A program made the translations under genes and the position numbers. The notes beneath the pieces are model-generated. The model made no database searches. It saw only the letters and a list, made by a program, of their open reading frames with translations, and was not told where the DNA came from. A stretch of 43,551 nt of DNA, from contig JAFLTH010000019.1 in NCBI GenBank assembly GCA_022510525.1, positions 1 to 43,551 on the forward strand, read 5' to 3'. The DNA comes from Lachnospiraceae bacterium (lineage in GTDB: Bacteria; Bacillota; Clostridia; Lachnospirales; Lachnospiraceae). This document shows, in pieces, positions 35,713 to 43,551 of the stretch. Numbering within the stretch: position 1 is the first letter of the stretch; each line of letters starts with the position of its first letter.

Positions 35713-35741
35713 AGTATAGCATAGATAATTGGGGTTGGCAA
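35713..35741 (-). promoter_or_regulatory. pseC: Predicted promoter of the pse operon
   Basis: Minus-strand TTGCCA, 17-base spacer, TATACT preceded by TGC (extended -10). It yields a leader of about 150 bases before pseC and lies between the broken AlbA_2 gene and pseC. Confidence 0.7.
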
Positions 35742-35785
35742 TATAGCTGCACTTTGGAAGCTTATATAATAGAAGCCACACACAA

Positions 35786-37478
35786 TTATTGACTAATTCT
35801 CTTTTTCTTGTAGCGTCTATCACGATTACTTCCAACCATTTCAATATAATCTGATAGGCCTTGCAAAATAACTTTCGTGCGGCTTTCTTTCAAACCCAGC
35901 AACTCACAGAAATCCCAAATCCTATATTCTCTTCCTCTTCCATAAATGCAAGAATTTTATCATACTGCATTTGTGTCTTTTTTGTAACCTTTTTATCGCC
36001 GCTTTTTATCGCCGTTTTTTTATCGCCGTTTTTTTATCGCCGCTTTTTTTATTTACCTGTTCCTTGTTTCTCCAAATACCATCCACACCTACTTGTCCAT
36101 ACTGACCAAATCTTAGCATAGAAATATATTTTTCACATCCCGATGCACTTATTGAAACTCCTCCATTTTCAGCATCTATAATCGGAAGCGGCGCGTTTAC
36201 TTTTTTACATTCTGCCTTTACTTTTAAAAAGCCTCTTCCTCATGACTCCACATCCCCTGAACGAAAAGAGACATCTGCAATTTTAGGATTATGCGGTACA
36301 GACTCATGTTTCTCATATACTCGTTCATCCGTAGGTACACGTTTTGACCAAGATCCCATATTAAATATAACTATTCGATCTTCATATATGGATACCTGAA
36401 CCGGAACACCCATTGCATAATCTTTATGATTTACCGCATTAAGAAGCAATTCACGAATCATGCCTCTTGTAAGCATATAAGTTTCTGTACGTTGAATGCC
36501 TTCATAATCTACCAATGCTTTAAAATATTTTGTAAAAATCAGATCAATTGCTTTATCGACCTGTAAAATAAGCGGTCCCTCCACAACGTCCTGATACTGC
36601 AAATCCTCTATCGGCTCCGCATTTTCGCCAAAAGTTCCTACCAATGAAAAATAACCGATTTTAATATAGCAACCTGTTACATAACGTTCCGGTGTCGGAT
36701 GAAACAATAGAATCGCTTCCCTTGTTAAATATTCGCCATCAAATAGTTTTAGATTACGCAATAATAACTCGTCAGAAACATTTACTTCACTCTCTGTCAT
36801 TCTGTTACTTTTAACTGCTTTCTTTCTAAACGCATCCAATGCATCTTTGCTCAAATCTGATACGCCAACCTCCGGAACAGTAACTGTATCCCATGTTTTT
36901 CCGGCACGCTCCAGCAGAAAATTTTGCAATTCAAAACCATTTAATTCATGCAATGTCGAACCGGAACGTTTATAATATTTTCCATCACACGAAATAGCAA
37001 ATGGATATTTTATAATTTCTATGGATATATACTCTCTTGTACCATCCGCTTTTTCCCATATTTTATTCTCTTTTTCAATTGCTGCTAGCGTCTTATAGCG
37101 TTTATCAGTACGTTCTATCATTTCAGAATTTAGTTTTCCACAAGCATATTGGTTAATCAGTTTCTCTGAAATACTTTTGGGAATACGATTACCATAACGT
37201 ACATTTTCAGCTCCATTTGCTTTATAAATATTGATGCTAGCTATAATTCCCAGCTTGTCATAAATCTTATTGGGTAGCCCTTCAAGCAATCTTTTAGAGT
37301 CTCCAATCCCGACCACATAGCCATCATCATTTACCCCAATATATAACGTACCACCTTCCATATTGGCATACCCACACAACCATTTTAGAAATTCATCATG
37401 CCATGATCATTTCCATTCCATTTGTTGAGATTCCTGATTTTGCTGTTGTTTTGCGTTATAATCATTCATTTTATCCAC
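35786..37478 (-). pseudogene. Broken AlbA_2/winged-helix ATP-binding protein (putative transcriptional regulator family)
   Basis: The reading can be followed from a GTG at 37478 (AAAGGA upstream) to a TAA at 35786, about 560 codons, with several lesions. A TGA at 37407-37409 falls in MEWK*SWHDEFLKW near the N-terminus. A second TGA at 36240-36242 falls at the usually conserved Trp of the ESWGRG motif. A phase change occurs in an A-rich repeat at 35991-36048. A missing base near 35930 separates LAFMEEE from WDFCELLGLKESRTK, the winged helix. Intact relatives combine an AlbA_2 domain (GGTLYIGVNDDG), a GHKL-like ATPase (RELLLNAVNHKDYAMG) and a C-terminal HTH, and often accompany type I restriction genes. 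The central 379 codons remain open. Confidence 0.85.
35991..36048. repeat. Tandem ATCGCCG/T-run repeat, four units
   Basis: Four copies of ATCGCCG separated by T-tracts of 5-8 bases (plus strand). On the minus strand each unit encodes Gly-Asp-Lys-Lys when in phase. Unit lengths differ by one or two bases, so the frame after the array no longer matches the frame before it. Confidence 0.8.
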
Positions 37479-37615
37479 AAGATTCCTTTCAGTCCAACAA
37501 AACTAAATCATCACATTATTTAGTACAAGTCCTCTTTTGACGTATTAATGCGCTTATTTCCTAATAAAGCTGTCAAGCGAGATTCCCTCCCGCTATTGCA
37601 TTTAATAAATACTCA

Positions 37616-38428
37616 TCACATCCAGTCTTCTATAGATGATTGCTTAATTTTTGAAAGCAAAATATTAAGATTACTCCCTCTTAATAACGAATTATTTCCC
37701 TTACGAATCATTTTCCATGACTGATTATAATCATCTTCCATACAAAATGCATTCTCGCAAAAATATTTCACTAACTCATCTGGTTCACTAATTTTATTTT
37801 TAAATTCAATTGCCTTTTTTACTTTATCACTACCTTTTAAATTAGCTTCACCGTGAATAAAGTGGTCCAAATTTGACGAGAAATAGTACAAACAATATTT
37901 AACCTTCTTCTTTCCTATAGTTATCTCATCAATGGAATTCAAATGTTCAATAACTTGTCTTTTCCTATAATTTCTTGCAATCATTGCTTCTTCATTACTT
38001 CTCACTGCAATATGGTCATCAAAATATAAAGTATTTTTCTCTTTGTCATTTACAGATAATTCGTTCGCTAAAGAAAGTTCTTCCTCTGTAAATAATTTCA
38101 CGGCTTCTTTTTGAACATATGCCCCATCCAAATCTATAATATGAACAATATAGGTAAGGTCACTCCAACCCAAGTCAGAATTTTTATCCTGCTGCTTAAA
38201 ATAGTATTTATAAATACTTTTTTCTACATTTTCTGGTGTTACTCCTTTTAAGGTAGTAATATCTCCATGATTCTTACCTTGAAAATCCGCATATCTAAAG
38301 CGAACCTCTATATCTTCACCACATACCTCATCAAACAAGGCAGCTATTTGATTTTGTAATGCATCCTTTTCACTCTGTCCATCGACACAAAAACATACAA
38401 ATGCTTGTTTTTTTTCATCTTTAGCCAT
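37616..38428 (-). CDS. TOPRIM-like partner of the AAA ATPase, putative defence effector
   Basis: A 270-residue soluble protein I cannot name with certainty. FVCFCVDGQSEKDAL at 10-24 and IVHIIDLDGAYV at 94-105 resemble the two metal-binding motifs of TOPRIM or RloB/DUF4435-type nucleases (an acidic-Gly loop, then DxD at 99 and 101). The first motif has Asp where Glu is usual. The rest is charged and helical, ending SSIEDWM. The start overlaps the last eight bases of the ATPase gene with GGAGAGGAG before it, so the two proteins are made together. ATPase plus TOPRIM pairs are known anti-phage systems (PARIS, AbiL-like). Membership in a named type is not established. Confidence 0.55.
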   Translation of the reverse strand: MAKDEKKQAFVCFCVDGQSEKDALQNQIAALFDEVCGEDIEVRFRYADFQGKNHGDITTLKGVTPENVEKSIYKYYFKQQDKNSDLGWSDLTYIVHIIDLDGAYVQKEAVKLFTEEELSLANELSVNDKEKNTLYFDDHIAVRSNEEAMIARNYRKRQVIEHLNSIDEITIGKKKVKYCLYYFSSNLDHFIHGEANLKGSDKVKKAIEFKNKISEPDELVKYFCENAFCMEDDYNQSWKMIRKGNNSLLRGSNLNILLSKIKQSSIEDWM

Positions 38429-39851
38429 CTATCACATTCTCCTCTCCAGCTTTTGTTAGAGCTTTTACGATTTTGAATGCTTTTGTTCGTTTATACATCT
38501 CAACATCCTGCTTACCCAGCTGTACTTCTCTCAAATACATATCCCTAAGATTATTAGTATTCCCTATACTCTTTAATTTGTAATATCTATTATGAGGATC
38601 AGATGTTGTAAATCGTATAAATTTTTTATCAATTACTTCAAGCGGACGCAGATTATGAGAAGTAAATATAAATTGACCTTTTCCATCACTTTCAAAAATC
38701 TGCAACAATTCTCCTAATAAGTATTCAAAAACTCCCGAATCAAATTCATCTATAACAAGCGTTGTGGAACCTTGATTAAACGCAAATATATAATCCGCTA
38801 AAATAGATACAATTTTTATAATTCCATCAGCTTCATAAGAAAACGGAAATTTTCTTGTCCCCCTAACAGATAAGATATTAATATATATACCATCTTCTCC
38901 ATCTTTCATAACAGTAGGAACAACTTTTAGCTCTAACTGTAAATCAGGAATAATCGTACATAGTACTAAATTTATTTTTTCAATAGCATCTTCAACATAA
39001 CCATATGTTTCTTTAGATATAGGTTTTCGCTCATTTAATAATAATGGTCTATCTAACATAGGTATATAAATTGGAAGCCCAGCTCTCAATTGAACTAAAC
39101 CTGATGTATGAGTGCTAATTACATACAAATAATAGTTTGCAAACAAATCTAATTCCGATAAAATCTCAAAATATTTTGATTTTTTCTTTTTTTCTTCCAA
39201 TAAGCTTTCTACTTCCTCAGAAAACACAAACGATCTAGAATCATCAAAGCATTTTCTTTTTAAATATGTCAATTCATCTTTTATCTCAGAGTTATAGTTC
39301 TCAAAATATTCTTTTTCAAACACTTGACTACAAAACAAATTCTTTTTTGTATCAAGGATAGAATGCATCCTTCCAATTTCACCCGTAGCATACATATTGG
39401 TTCTAATTATCTCTTCACAAATCCCTATTGTATATTTATTATCATCTTCACTATCTTCTTCGCTTACATCAGCTTTCTTTCTCTCTTGACGAACTAACTT
39501 CATACTATACTCTACTATCGAGCAAACACCGTTTTCATATTGAAAATCGAAGCCGATTACAATCTCAGCCCAATCTGCTTCCACATCAATCATAGATATC
39601 CAGCTTGAAGCCATTTTGTAACCACACATTATTCCTTTTACCATAGAAATGGCTTCTACCAAAGAAGATTTACCAGAACCGTTCTGCCCATACAAACCTA
39701 ATATGTCCGATTTCGTATTATAAGGAACATATTCTTTTGCACAATTAAAATCAATCATGCCATGCATTACTCCCTTAAAGTTCTTCAATTCAATCTTCCT
39801 AATTCTAACAAATGGTAATCTTTTTGAATGCTCATCTGAAATAATATACAT
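38421..39851 (-). CDS. AAA/ABC-type ATPase (RecF/OLD-like), putative defence sensor
   Basis: A 476-residue ATPase. Walker A is GLYGQNGSGKSSLVEA (52-67). A signature-like SYEADGIIK lies at 338-346, Walker B is LVIDEFD (365-371) and the switch His is H399 in FTSHN. The first strands, VRIRKIELKNFKGV, are typical of AAA_15/AAA_21 proteins. The middle (about 125-230) is highly charged, probably coiled-coil. I start at 39851: GGAGG sits nine bases upstream, while an in-frame ATG at 39881 would precede the predicted transcript start. It has its own promoter and is coupled to the TOPRIM-like gene. Nearby HsdR and a broken AlbA_2 gene place it in a defence island. Confidence 0.82.
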   Translation of the reverse strand: MYIISDEHSKRLPFVRIRKIELKNFKGVMHGMIDFNCAKEYVPYNTKSDILGLYGQNGSGKSSLVEAISMVKGIMCGYKMASSWISMIDVEADWAEIVIGFDFQYENGVCSIVEYSMKLVRQERKKADVSEEDSEDDNKYTIGICEEIIRTNMYATGEIGRMHSILDTKKNLFCSQVFEKEYFENYNSEIKDELTYLKRKCFDDSRSFVFSEEVESLLEEKKKKSKYFEILSELDLFANYYLYVISTHTSGLVQLRAGLPIYIPMLDRPLLLNERKPISKETYGYVEDAIEKINLVLCTIIPDLQLELKVVPTVMKDGEDGIYINILSVRGTRKFPFSYEADGIIKIVSILADYIFAFNQGSTTLVIDEFDSGVFEYLLGELLQIFESDGKGQFIFTSHNLRPLEVIDKKFIRFTTSDPHNRYYKLKSIGNTNNLRDMYLREVQLGKQDVEMYKRTKAFKIVKALTKAGEENVIDG

Positions 39852-39879
39852 ATTTTCATCCTCCTGTTTTAACAATTTC

Positions 39880-39909
39880 ATTATACAGTCGCCCCTTTCG
39901 CATAGTCAA
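39880..39909 (-). promoter_or_regulatory. Promoter of the ATPase/TOPRIM-like pair
   Basis: Minus-strand TTGACT, 18-base spacer, TATAAT, with transcription expected near 39873. The leader is about 22 bases and holds the GGAGG site. Confidence 0.75.
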
Positions 39910-40260
39910 GTCGAATTTAGATTTTTGGATTTTTTATTCCATTTTTTCTCTTCACATTACTTTATGCGTTTATTTACTCTTTTATTCCATTAAAAATATT
40001 ATAAAATAAACTTTCACTTTCCATCTCACTAAACTCATCCCGAAACTTTTATTTTATCTCCAGCCTATCCTGAGCATACACAACTATCTAAGCCACGAAA
40101 TAAATTAATGCTGCTTTTCAGCGACGCAGTTTTTTACATATATTGGGTAATTCCTCTTCCAACGGCAGTAGTGATTCCAACGCTTTTTGCATTGATCACA
40201 TTTCCAGCTCTGTCGAAAAGTTTAGGAAGCTCTGTCAGCAGATGGTTAAAATAATTTTAA
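39910..40260. other. Gene-poor gap with a short hydrophobic open frame
   Basis: AT-rich, no convincing gene. One plus-strand frame, 40108-40254, encodes 48 residues from an ATG and is hydrophobic in the middle (YIYWVIPLPTAVVIPTLFAL). It lacks a ribosome site, so it may be a fragment or chance. Confidence 0.5.
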
Positions 40261-40558
40261 GTACTCAGACTGTTTAGTTTCGCGGTTTCAGAGATGTTGT
40301 ATAACACAGCACTTGCTTTTGCCGCTGTTGATAGTCTCGTTGAAACGACAAAAACCAACCGACTTAATATCTATACTTATCTGTAGTATCTGCTTATGTA
40401 CATGCCGAGTACCGACTGGCACAACCATCCGAAAGAGCTAGATGACCTAACGCCCTTGTCGGAGGCAGTACAGACTGAATGTAAACAATAGTCGGAAGAA
40501 TGGTATTATATGCTATTTTCTATTTATTTTCTCAGTAACCGAGTTATTGAGCGCTTAC
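40261..40558 (+). mobile_element. IS66-family transposase (TnpC) 3' remnant with right end
   Basis: In the plus frame ending at TAG 40489-40491 I read VDSLVETTKTNRLNIYTYL, a stop at 40384-40386, then YLLMYMPSTDWHNHPKELDD. This is the C-terminal region of IS66 TnpC proteins (SLVETAKANGLN..YLEYLL..MP). The in-frame TAG and the loss of everything upstream show it is dead. GCGCTTAC at 40551-40558 matches an IS66 right inverted repeat (GTAAGCGC on the other strand). Confidence 0.75.
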
Positions 40559-40967
40559 CGAAAATGCTTCGCATTTCCTCGGTCACGGGCATTCATCAAA
40601 TGCCTGTAAAGGCAATAAAATAAGGACATTCAAGTAAACTTGGAGTCACTATTATTACCCTCTTTTATGCGTATATCTCTTTGCCTTCGCATAAATAACT
40701 CGATGATAATAGCCACACGCAATTCGAATCCCAATAATGTTTGCTGATATCCTGCTTCATCTTCCTCCCTAACATTCAGTTTCTAATGTCCGCTGTGACT
40801 GCTTCCTACGTCTATGCTCTAAAACATCACATACCCATAAGCTACAAGAAACAACACAATTACTACAAGCAAAATCACTATCCTAATAAAAACAATATGC
40901 CAAAATTGATGCTACCCTATACACCCTCACTCTGCATTATATAAAAAATTTACTAAATATCCAAAAA
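40559..40967. other. Intergenic gap with hairpins, no supported gene
   Basis: Two hairpin-forming stretches are visible: CCGAAAATGC/GCATTTCCTCGG at about 40558-40582, and TTTATGCG/CGCATAAA at about 40662-40695. A minus-strand frame near 40800-40890 encodes one hydrophobic stretch (IVILLVVIVLFLVAYGYVMF) but has no start or ribosome site and is interrupted by stops on both sides. Probably decayed sequence. Confidence 0.5.
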
Positions 40968-41162
40968 TTATATCCCATTACATGGTTGTATACTCTTTCC
41001 ATTATTGTGGCTACCATCATAAATAACTTCTACTTTCAATTTATAAATTAATTGTTCACATACATTGTTTGTTCCATATTTATTTCTTTTAGTATTTTCT
41101 TTGCATATTCATCAGTATCAAATTCTTTAGGAATATTTCTATATTCAACCTTTAATTCTCAT
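40968..41162 (-). pseudogene. Degraded small gene after hsdR
   Basis: An ATG at 41160-41162 has AAGGAG six bases upstream, but its frame stops after five codons. One base out of phase the sequence reads LKVEYRNIPKEFDTDEYAKK and continues to an AAT TAA near 41050. A further shift near 41080 restores an open frame (NNVCEQLIYKLKVEVIYDGS) to a TAA at 40968. The good ribosome site followed by two phase breaks suggests a decayed gene of about 64 codons. I do not recognise the product. Confidence 0.35.
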
Positions 41163-41182
41163 AAAAACTCCTTATATTACAA

Positions 41183-43551
41183 TTAATCATGTTTTCTTAT
41201 ATCTCTAGTCCCATACGATACCGGCTTCTCCGCCACCATAGACAAATTCTGCGGCCCCTCATATGTATATACTTGCGACTCCTCCGAAACCTTCATTTCT
41301 TTCTTCCTCATCTCTCGATATATAACCTCCGCCAACGCACTCATAATCGCATTATACTTGGCGGTATCCTCAAACAAACTCTGATACGATTCCTGCGCCT
41401 GCATATATCCGTCTTGAGCTGCTGTTCCAAATGCTTTCGGAAAGATACTTTCAACAAAAATCTGCGGATCGGAAGACTGTGCCATCTTCTTCAGTTTCTT
41501 ATCTGAAAGCAGCTTATCTCTCAGTGCCGACAAAATAACCTTATCCCCTTCTGTGAAATTACCTTTAAATTTTTCATTGATTTTTGCAATCACCTCATCC
41601 AAAGGTGCTTTTTCATCCATTCCCTTTACACCTTTGTGCTTCGCTGGAACATATACGGTCTTTGCCTCTTCCAAAGTAATTTCACCTTGGAATGTCTTTT
41701 GCAGCTTGTAATACTCCAGCTTCAGTTTGCCCTCCAAATCAACCAACTCCACCGGGTCTTTTGGCAATAAGCTAATCAAATAGGAGCAAAATACATACTC
41801 CTTCTGCAACTCTTTATCAAACATCCTAAGAATCTGCGATATGTATCCATACCATTTAATCAGGTTGCGCACCTGTCTGCGGAATTGGTATCTTTCGTTC
41901 TGGGTCTTTTGGTTATAACGATTAGAAACAGGAAGCAAAATACTACTCATTCGTCCCATTGCCTTATTATCCTGCTTACCTTTTTTGTAATACTCGTTTG
42001 TAAAAGCTTCTATGTCATCATCTGAATAAATGCCGTAAGCCCGCAATTCTCTCTGCGTTTGGTACAATAAATCTGCATTTACTTCTTCCTGCAGGAAGGT
42101 TTCCTGATAGAATGGCTGGAATGCTTCTTTTATATCCTCTGCTTTATTTATGAAATCAAGTGCAAATGTATCTGTTTTTCCGTCACAAGTGCGATTTAAT
42201 CTTGATAAGGTTTGTACTGCTTTCACATTCTTTAACTTCTTGTCCACAATCATGGTATGTAAAAGCGGTTCATCAAATCCAGTCTGATATTTTTCTGCTA
42301 CAATCAGCACATTAAAATTATCATGAAATTCTGCCTTGGTCTGATTCTCTGAAATATGAGAACCGTCTTTACGCACATTTAGTTTTGATTCAGTGTACTC
42401 CTCTCCTTTATCATCTATCGCACCGGAAAAAGCCACCAGAATATCTACATCATCATACGTCTTTTCTTCGGTGTAGCGTTTTATTTCATGATAATAACGG
42501 ACAGCAGCCAGCCTGGATGATGTAATGACCATCATCTTTCCTTTGCCACCAATCTTGTGTCTTGTTGTATCCCTGAATGTTTCTACAATGATCTGCGATT
42601 TTTGACTGATATTATATGGATGCAATTCCTGATATTTACGAATAATCTTTGCCGCTCTGCTGGACGGCACATCCGGATTATCGGTCATTGTCTTTGCAAT
42701 CCGGAAGCAGGTATTGTACGTCATATAATTTTGTAAAACATCAAGGATAAACTTTTCCTCAATAGCTTGCCTCATACTGTACACGTGGAACGGATGGAAA
42801 GAGCCGTCCTCATGCTCCTGCCCAAACATTTCCAATGTCGTAGCCTTTGGCGTTGCAGTAAATGCAAAGAAAGATAGGTTCTTATGTTTGCCTTGGGCAA
42901 TCATTTCATTTACCAGCCTATCCTCCGGATCGACTTCTTCCTCTGCTAAGCCCTCACGCTCTGCATACTCCCGCAGGGCTTCTTCCGTATCCGCAAGCGC
43001 TGTCTTTAATTTAAGTGCAGAGCTACCGGTCTGTGAAGAATGAGCTTCATCCACAATAACCGCAAAGCACCTGCCATTCGCCTTATCTACCTCTGTATAG
43101 ATTACGGGGAATTTCTGCAATGTAGTAACAATGATACGAACTCCATCATTGATTGCATTTTTTAAATCCTGAGAGTTTTTATCCTCCCCTATGGTTTCTA
43201 TGGCACCTAACTTATGGTCAAATCCCGAAATTGTTTCCTGAAGTTGTGCATCCAATACGGTACGGTCTGTCACAACAATCACACTGGAAAATACAGGCTT
43301 ATTATTCTCATCAAAAAGTGATGCCAATCGGTATGCCGTCCATGCAATAGAATTGGACTTACCGGAGCCGGCACTATGCTGTATCAGATAATTTTTACCC
43401 GCACCATTTATCCGCACATCTGCTACAAGTTTCCTGACAACATCTAACTGATGAAAACGAGGAAATACCAATATTTTCTGCTTTTGCAGGTTTATGAACT
43501 TCTGGATAATATCCATCATGCTGTCTTTCTGGAATACATTTTCCCAGAGAT
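41183..43551 (-). CDS. hsdR: Type I restriction enzyme R subunit HsdR, partial (5' end beyond window)
   Basis: The frame is open to the right edge ([10 protein letters not shown] precedes the first internal Met at 43519), so the N-terminal nuclease domain is outside the window. Counted from that Met, the SF2 motor shows QHSAGSGKS (Walker A, 47-55), DEAH at 157-160, FTATPK near 219, [12 protein letters not shown], and QTLSRLNR. A long helical C-terminal region follows, as in EcoR124I-type HsdR, which binds the modification complex. HsdR uses ATP to translocate DNA and cleave unmodified targets. No hsdM or hsdS lies downstream within the window, so they must be upstream, elsewhere or lost. The visible part shows no internal stop. 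Confidence 0.93.
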   Translation of the reverse strand, partial: LWENVFQKDSMMDIIQKFINLQKQKILVFPRFHQLDVVRKLVADVRINGAGKNYLIQHSAGSGKSNSIAWTAYRLASLFDENNKPVFSSVIVVTDRTVLDAQLQETISGFDHKLGAIETIGEDKNSQDLKNAINDGVRIIVTTLQKFPVIYTEVDKANGRCFAVIVDEAHSSQTGSSALKLKTALADTEEALREYAEREGLAEEEVDPEDRLVNEMIAQGKHKNLSFFAFTATPKATTLEMFGQEHEDGSFHPFHVYSMRQAIEEKFILDVLQNYMTYNTCFRIAKTMTDNPDVPSSRAAKIIRKYQELHPYNISQKSQIIVETFRDTTRHKIGGKGKMMVITSSRLAAVRYYHEIKRYTEEKTYDDVDILVAFSGAIDDKGEEYTESKLNVRKDGSHISENQTKAEFHDNFNVLIVAEKYQTGFDEPLLHTMIVDKKLKNVKAVQTLSRLNRTCDGKTDTFALDFINKAEDIKEAFQPFYQETFLQEEVNADLLYQTQRELRAYGIYSDDDIEAFTNEYYKKGKQDNKAMGRMSSILLPVSNRYNQKTQNERYQFRRQVRNLIKWYGYISQILRMFDKELQKEYVFCSYLISLLPKDPVELVDLEGKLKLEYYKLQKTFQGEITLEEAKTVYVPAKHKGVKGMDEKAPLDEVIAKINEKFKGNFTEGDKVILSALRDKLLSDKKLKKMAQSSDPQIFVESIFPKAFGTAAQDGYMQAQESYQSLFEDTAKYNAIMSALAEVIYREMRKKEMKVSEESQVYTYEGPQNLSMVAEKPVSYGTRDIRKHD

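Noticed and set aside
35861-36121. Plus-strand open frame of 86 residues
   Set aside because: It is antisense to the decayed AlbA_2 tail and its low-complexity IAVFLSPFF content comes from the tandem repeat.
36240-37409. UGA read as Trp (alternative genetic code or recoding)
   Set aside because: One TGA does fall on a usually conserved Trp, but the other is at a position where relatives have a different residue, and the gene also has phase breaks. All other genes end normally and use TGG for Trp.
37616-39851. Septu or Gabija assignment for the ATPase pair
   Set aside because: The partner has no HNH motif (Septu) and no UvrD-like helicase motifs (Gabija).
40741-40944. Plus-strand open frame of 67 residues
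   Set aside because: No ribosome site, no recognisable family, unusual composition; probably chance in AT-rich sequence.

Overview
The window reads as a chromosomal segment of a low-to-moderate-GC Firmicute, most likely a member of the Clostridia close to Lachnospiraceae. This is inferred from AT-rich sigma-A type promoters, strong GGAGG ribosome binding sites, frequent TTG/GTG starts and the protein families present. Almost everything is on the minus strand, so transcription runs from high to low coordinates. I see no tRNA, rRNA or CRISPR array.

Region 1 (about 37.5 to 43.5 kb) is a decaying defence island. It holds the motor and C-terminal part of a type I restriction HsdR subunit running off the right edge, a degraded small gene, an IS66 transposase remnant, and an intact two-gene unit (AAA/ABC-type ATPase plus a TOPRIM-like partner) with its own good promoter. 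It ends in a broken AlbA_2/winged-helix ATP-binding protein gene that continues down to 35.8 kb.

Region 2 (about 20.3 to 35.7 kb) is a nonulosonic acid (pseudaminic acid family) glycan locus: pseC, a large membrane protein, a GT2 glycosyltransferase, an unusual fusion of a PLP aminotransferase-like domain with PseG, pseF, pseI, an ATP-grasp enzyme, a plus-strand polytopic protein, a GT-C-like protein, and a GT52-like sialyltransferase-type enzyme that could transfer the activated sugar. A promoter with a hairpin-bearing leader precedes pseC. A pseB dehydratase is not in the window.

Region 3 (about 15.6 to 18.4 kb) is an arsenic operon, arsR-arsD-arsA, placed inside the glycan cluster with its own near-perfect promoter and dyad operator. 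Only a short 3' remnant resembling the arsenite efflux pump Acr3 remains after arsA.

Region 4 (about 0.1 to 15.5 kb, plus the ABC flippase at 18.4 to 20.2 kb) is a second part of the surface polysaccharide locus: a PglK-type ABC flippase, GtrA-like flippase, O-acyltransferase, GT-C-like proteins, WecE-type sugar aminotransferase, GNAT acetyltransferase, GtrB-like polyprenyl-phosphate glycosyltransferase, a DUF6020-like membrane protein, an O-antigen ligase/polymerase-like protein, a PglF/CapD-type UDP-sugar 4,6-dehydratase and a PglE-type aminotransferase.

Together the glycan genes point to a surface polymer or glycoprotein glycan containing several amino-deoxy sugars: a Fuc4N-type sugar (wecE), a bacillosamine-type sugar (pglF/pglE) and a pseudaminic-type nonulosonic acid. 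Lipid-linked assembly (GtrB, GtrA, ABC flippase), GT-C transfer at the membrane and polymerase/ligase steps are represented. The coupling of all these to one glycan is an inference from co-localisation.
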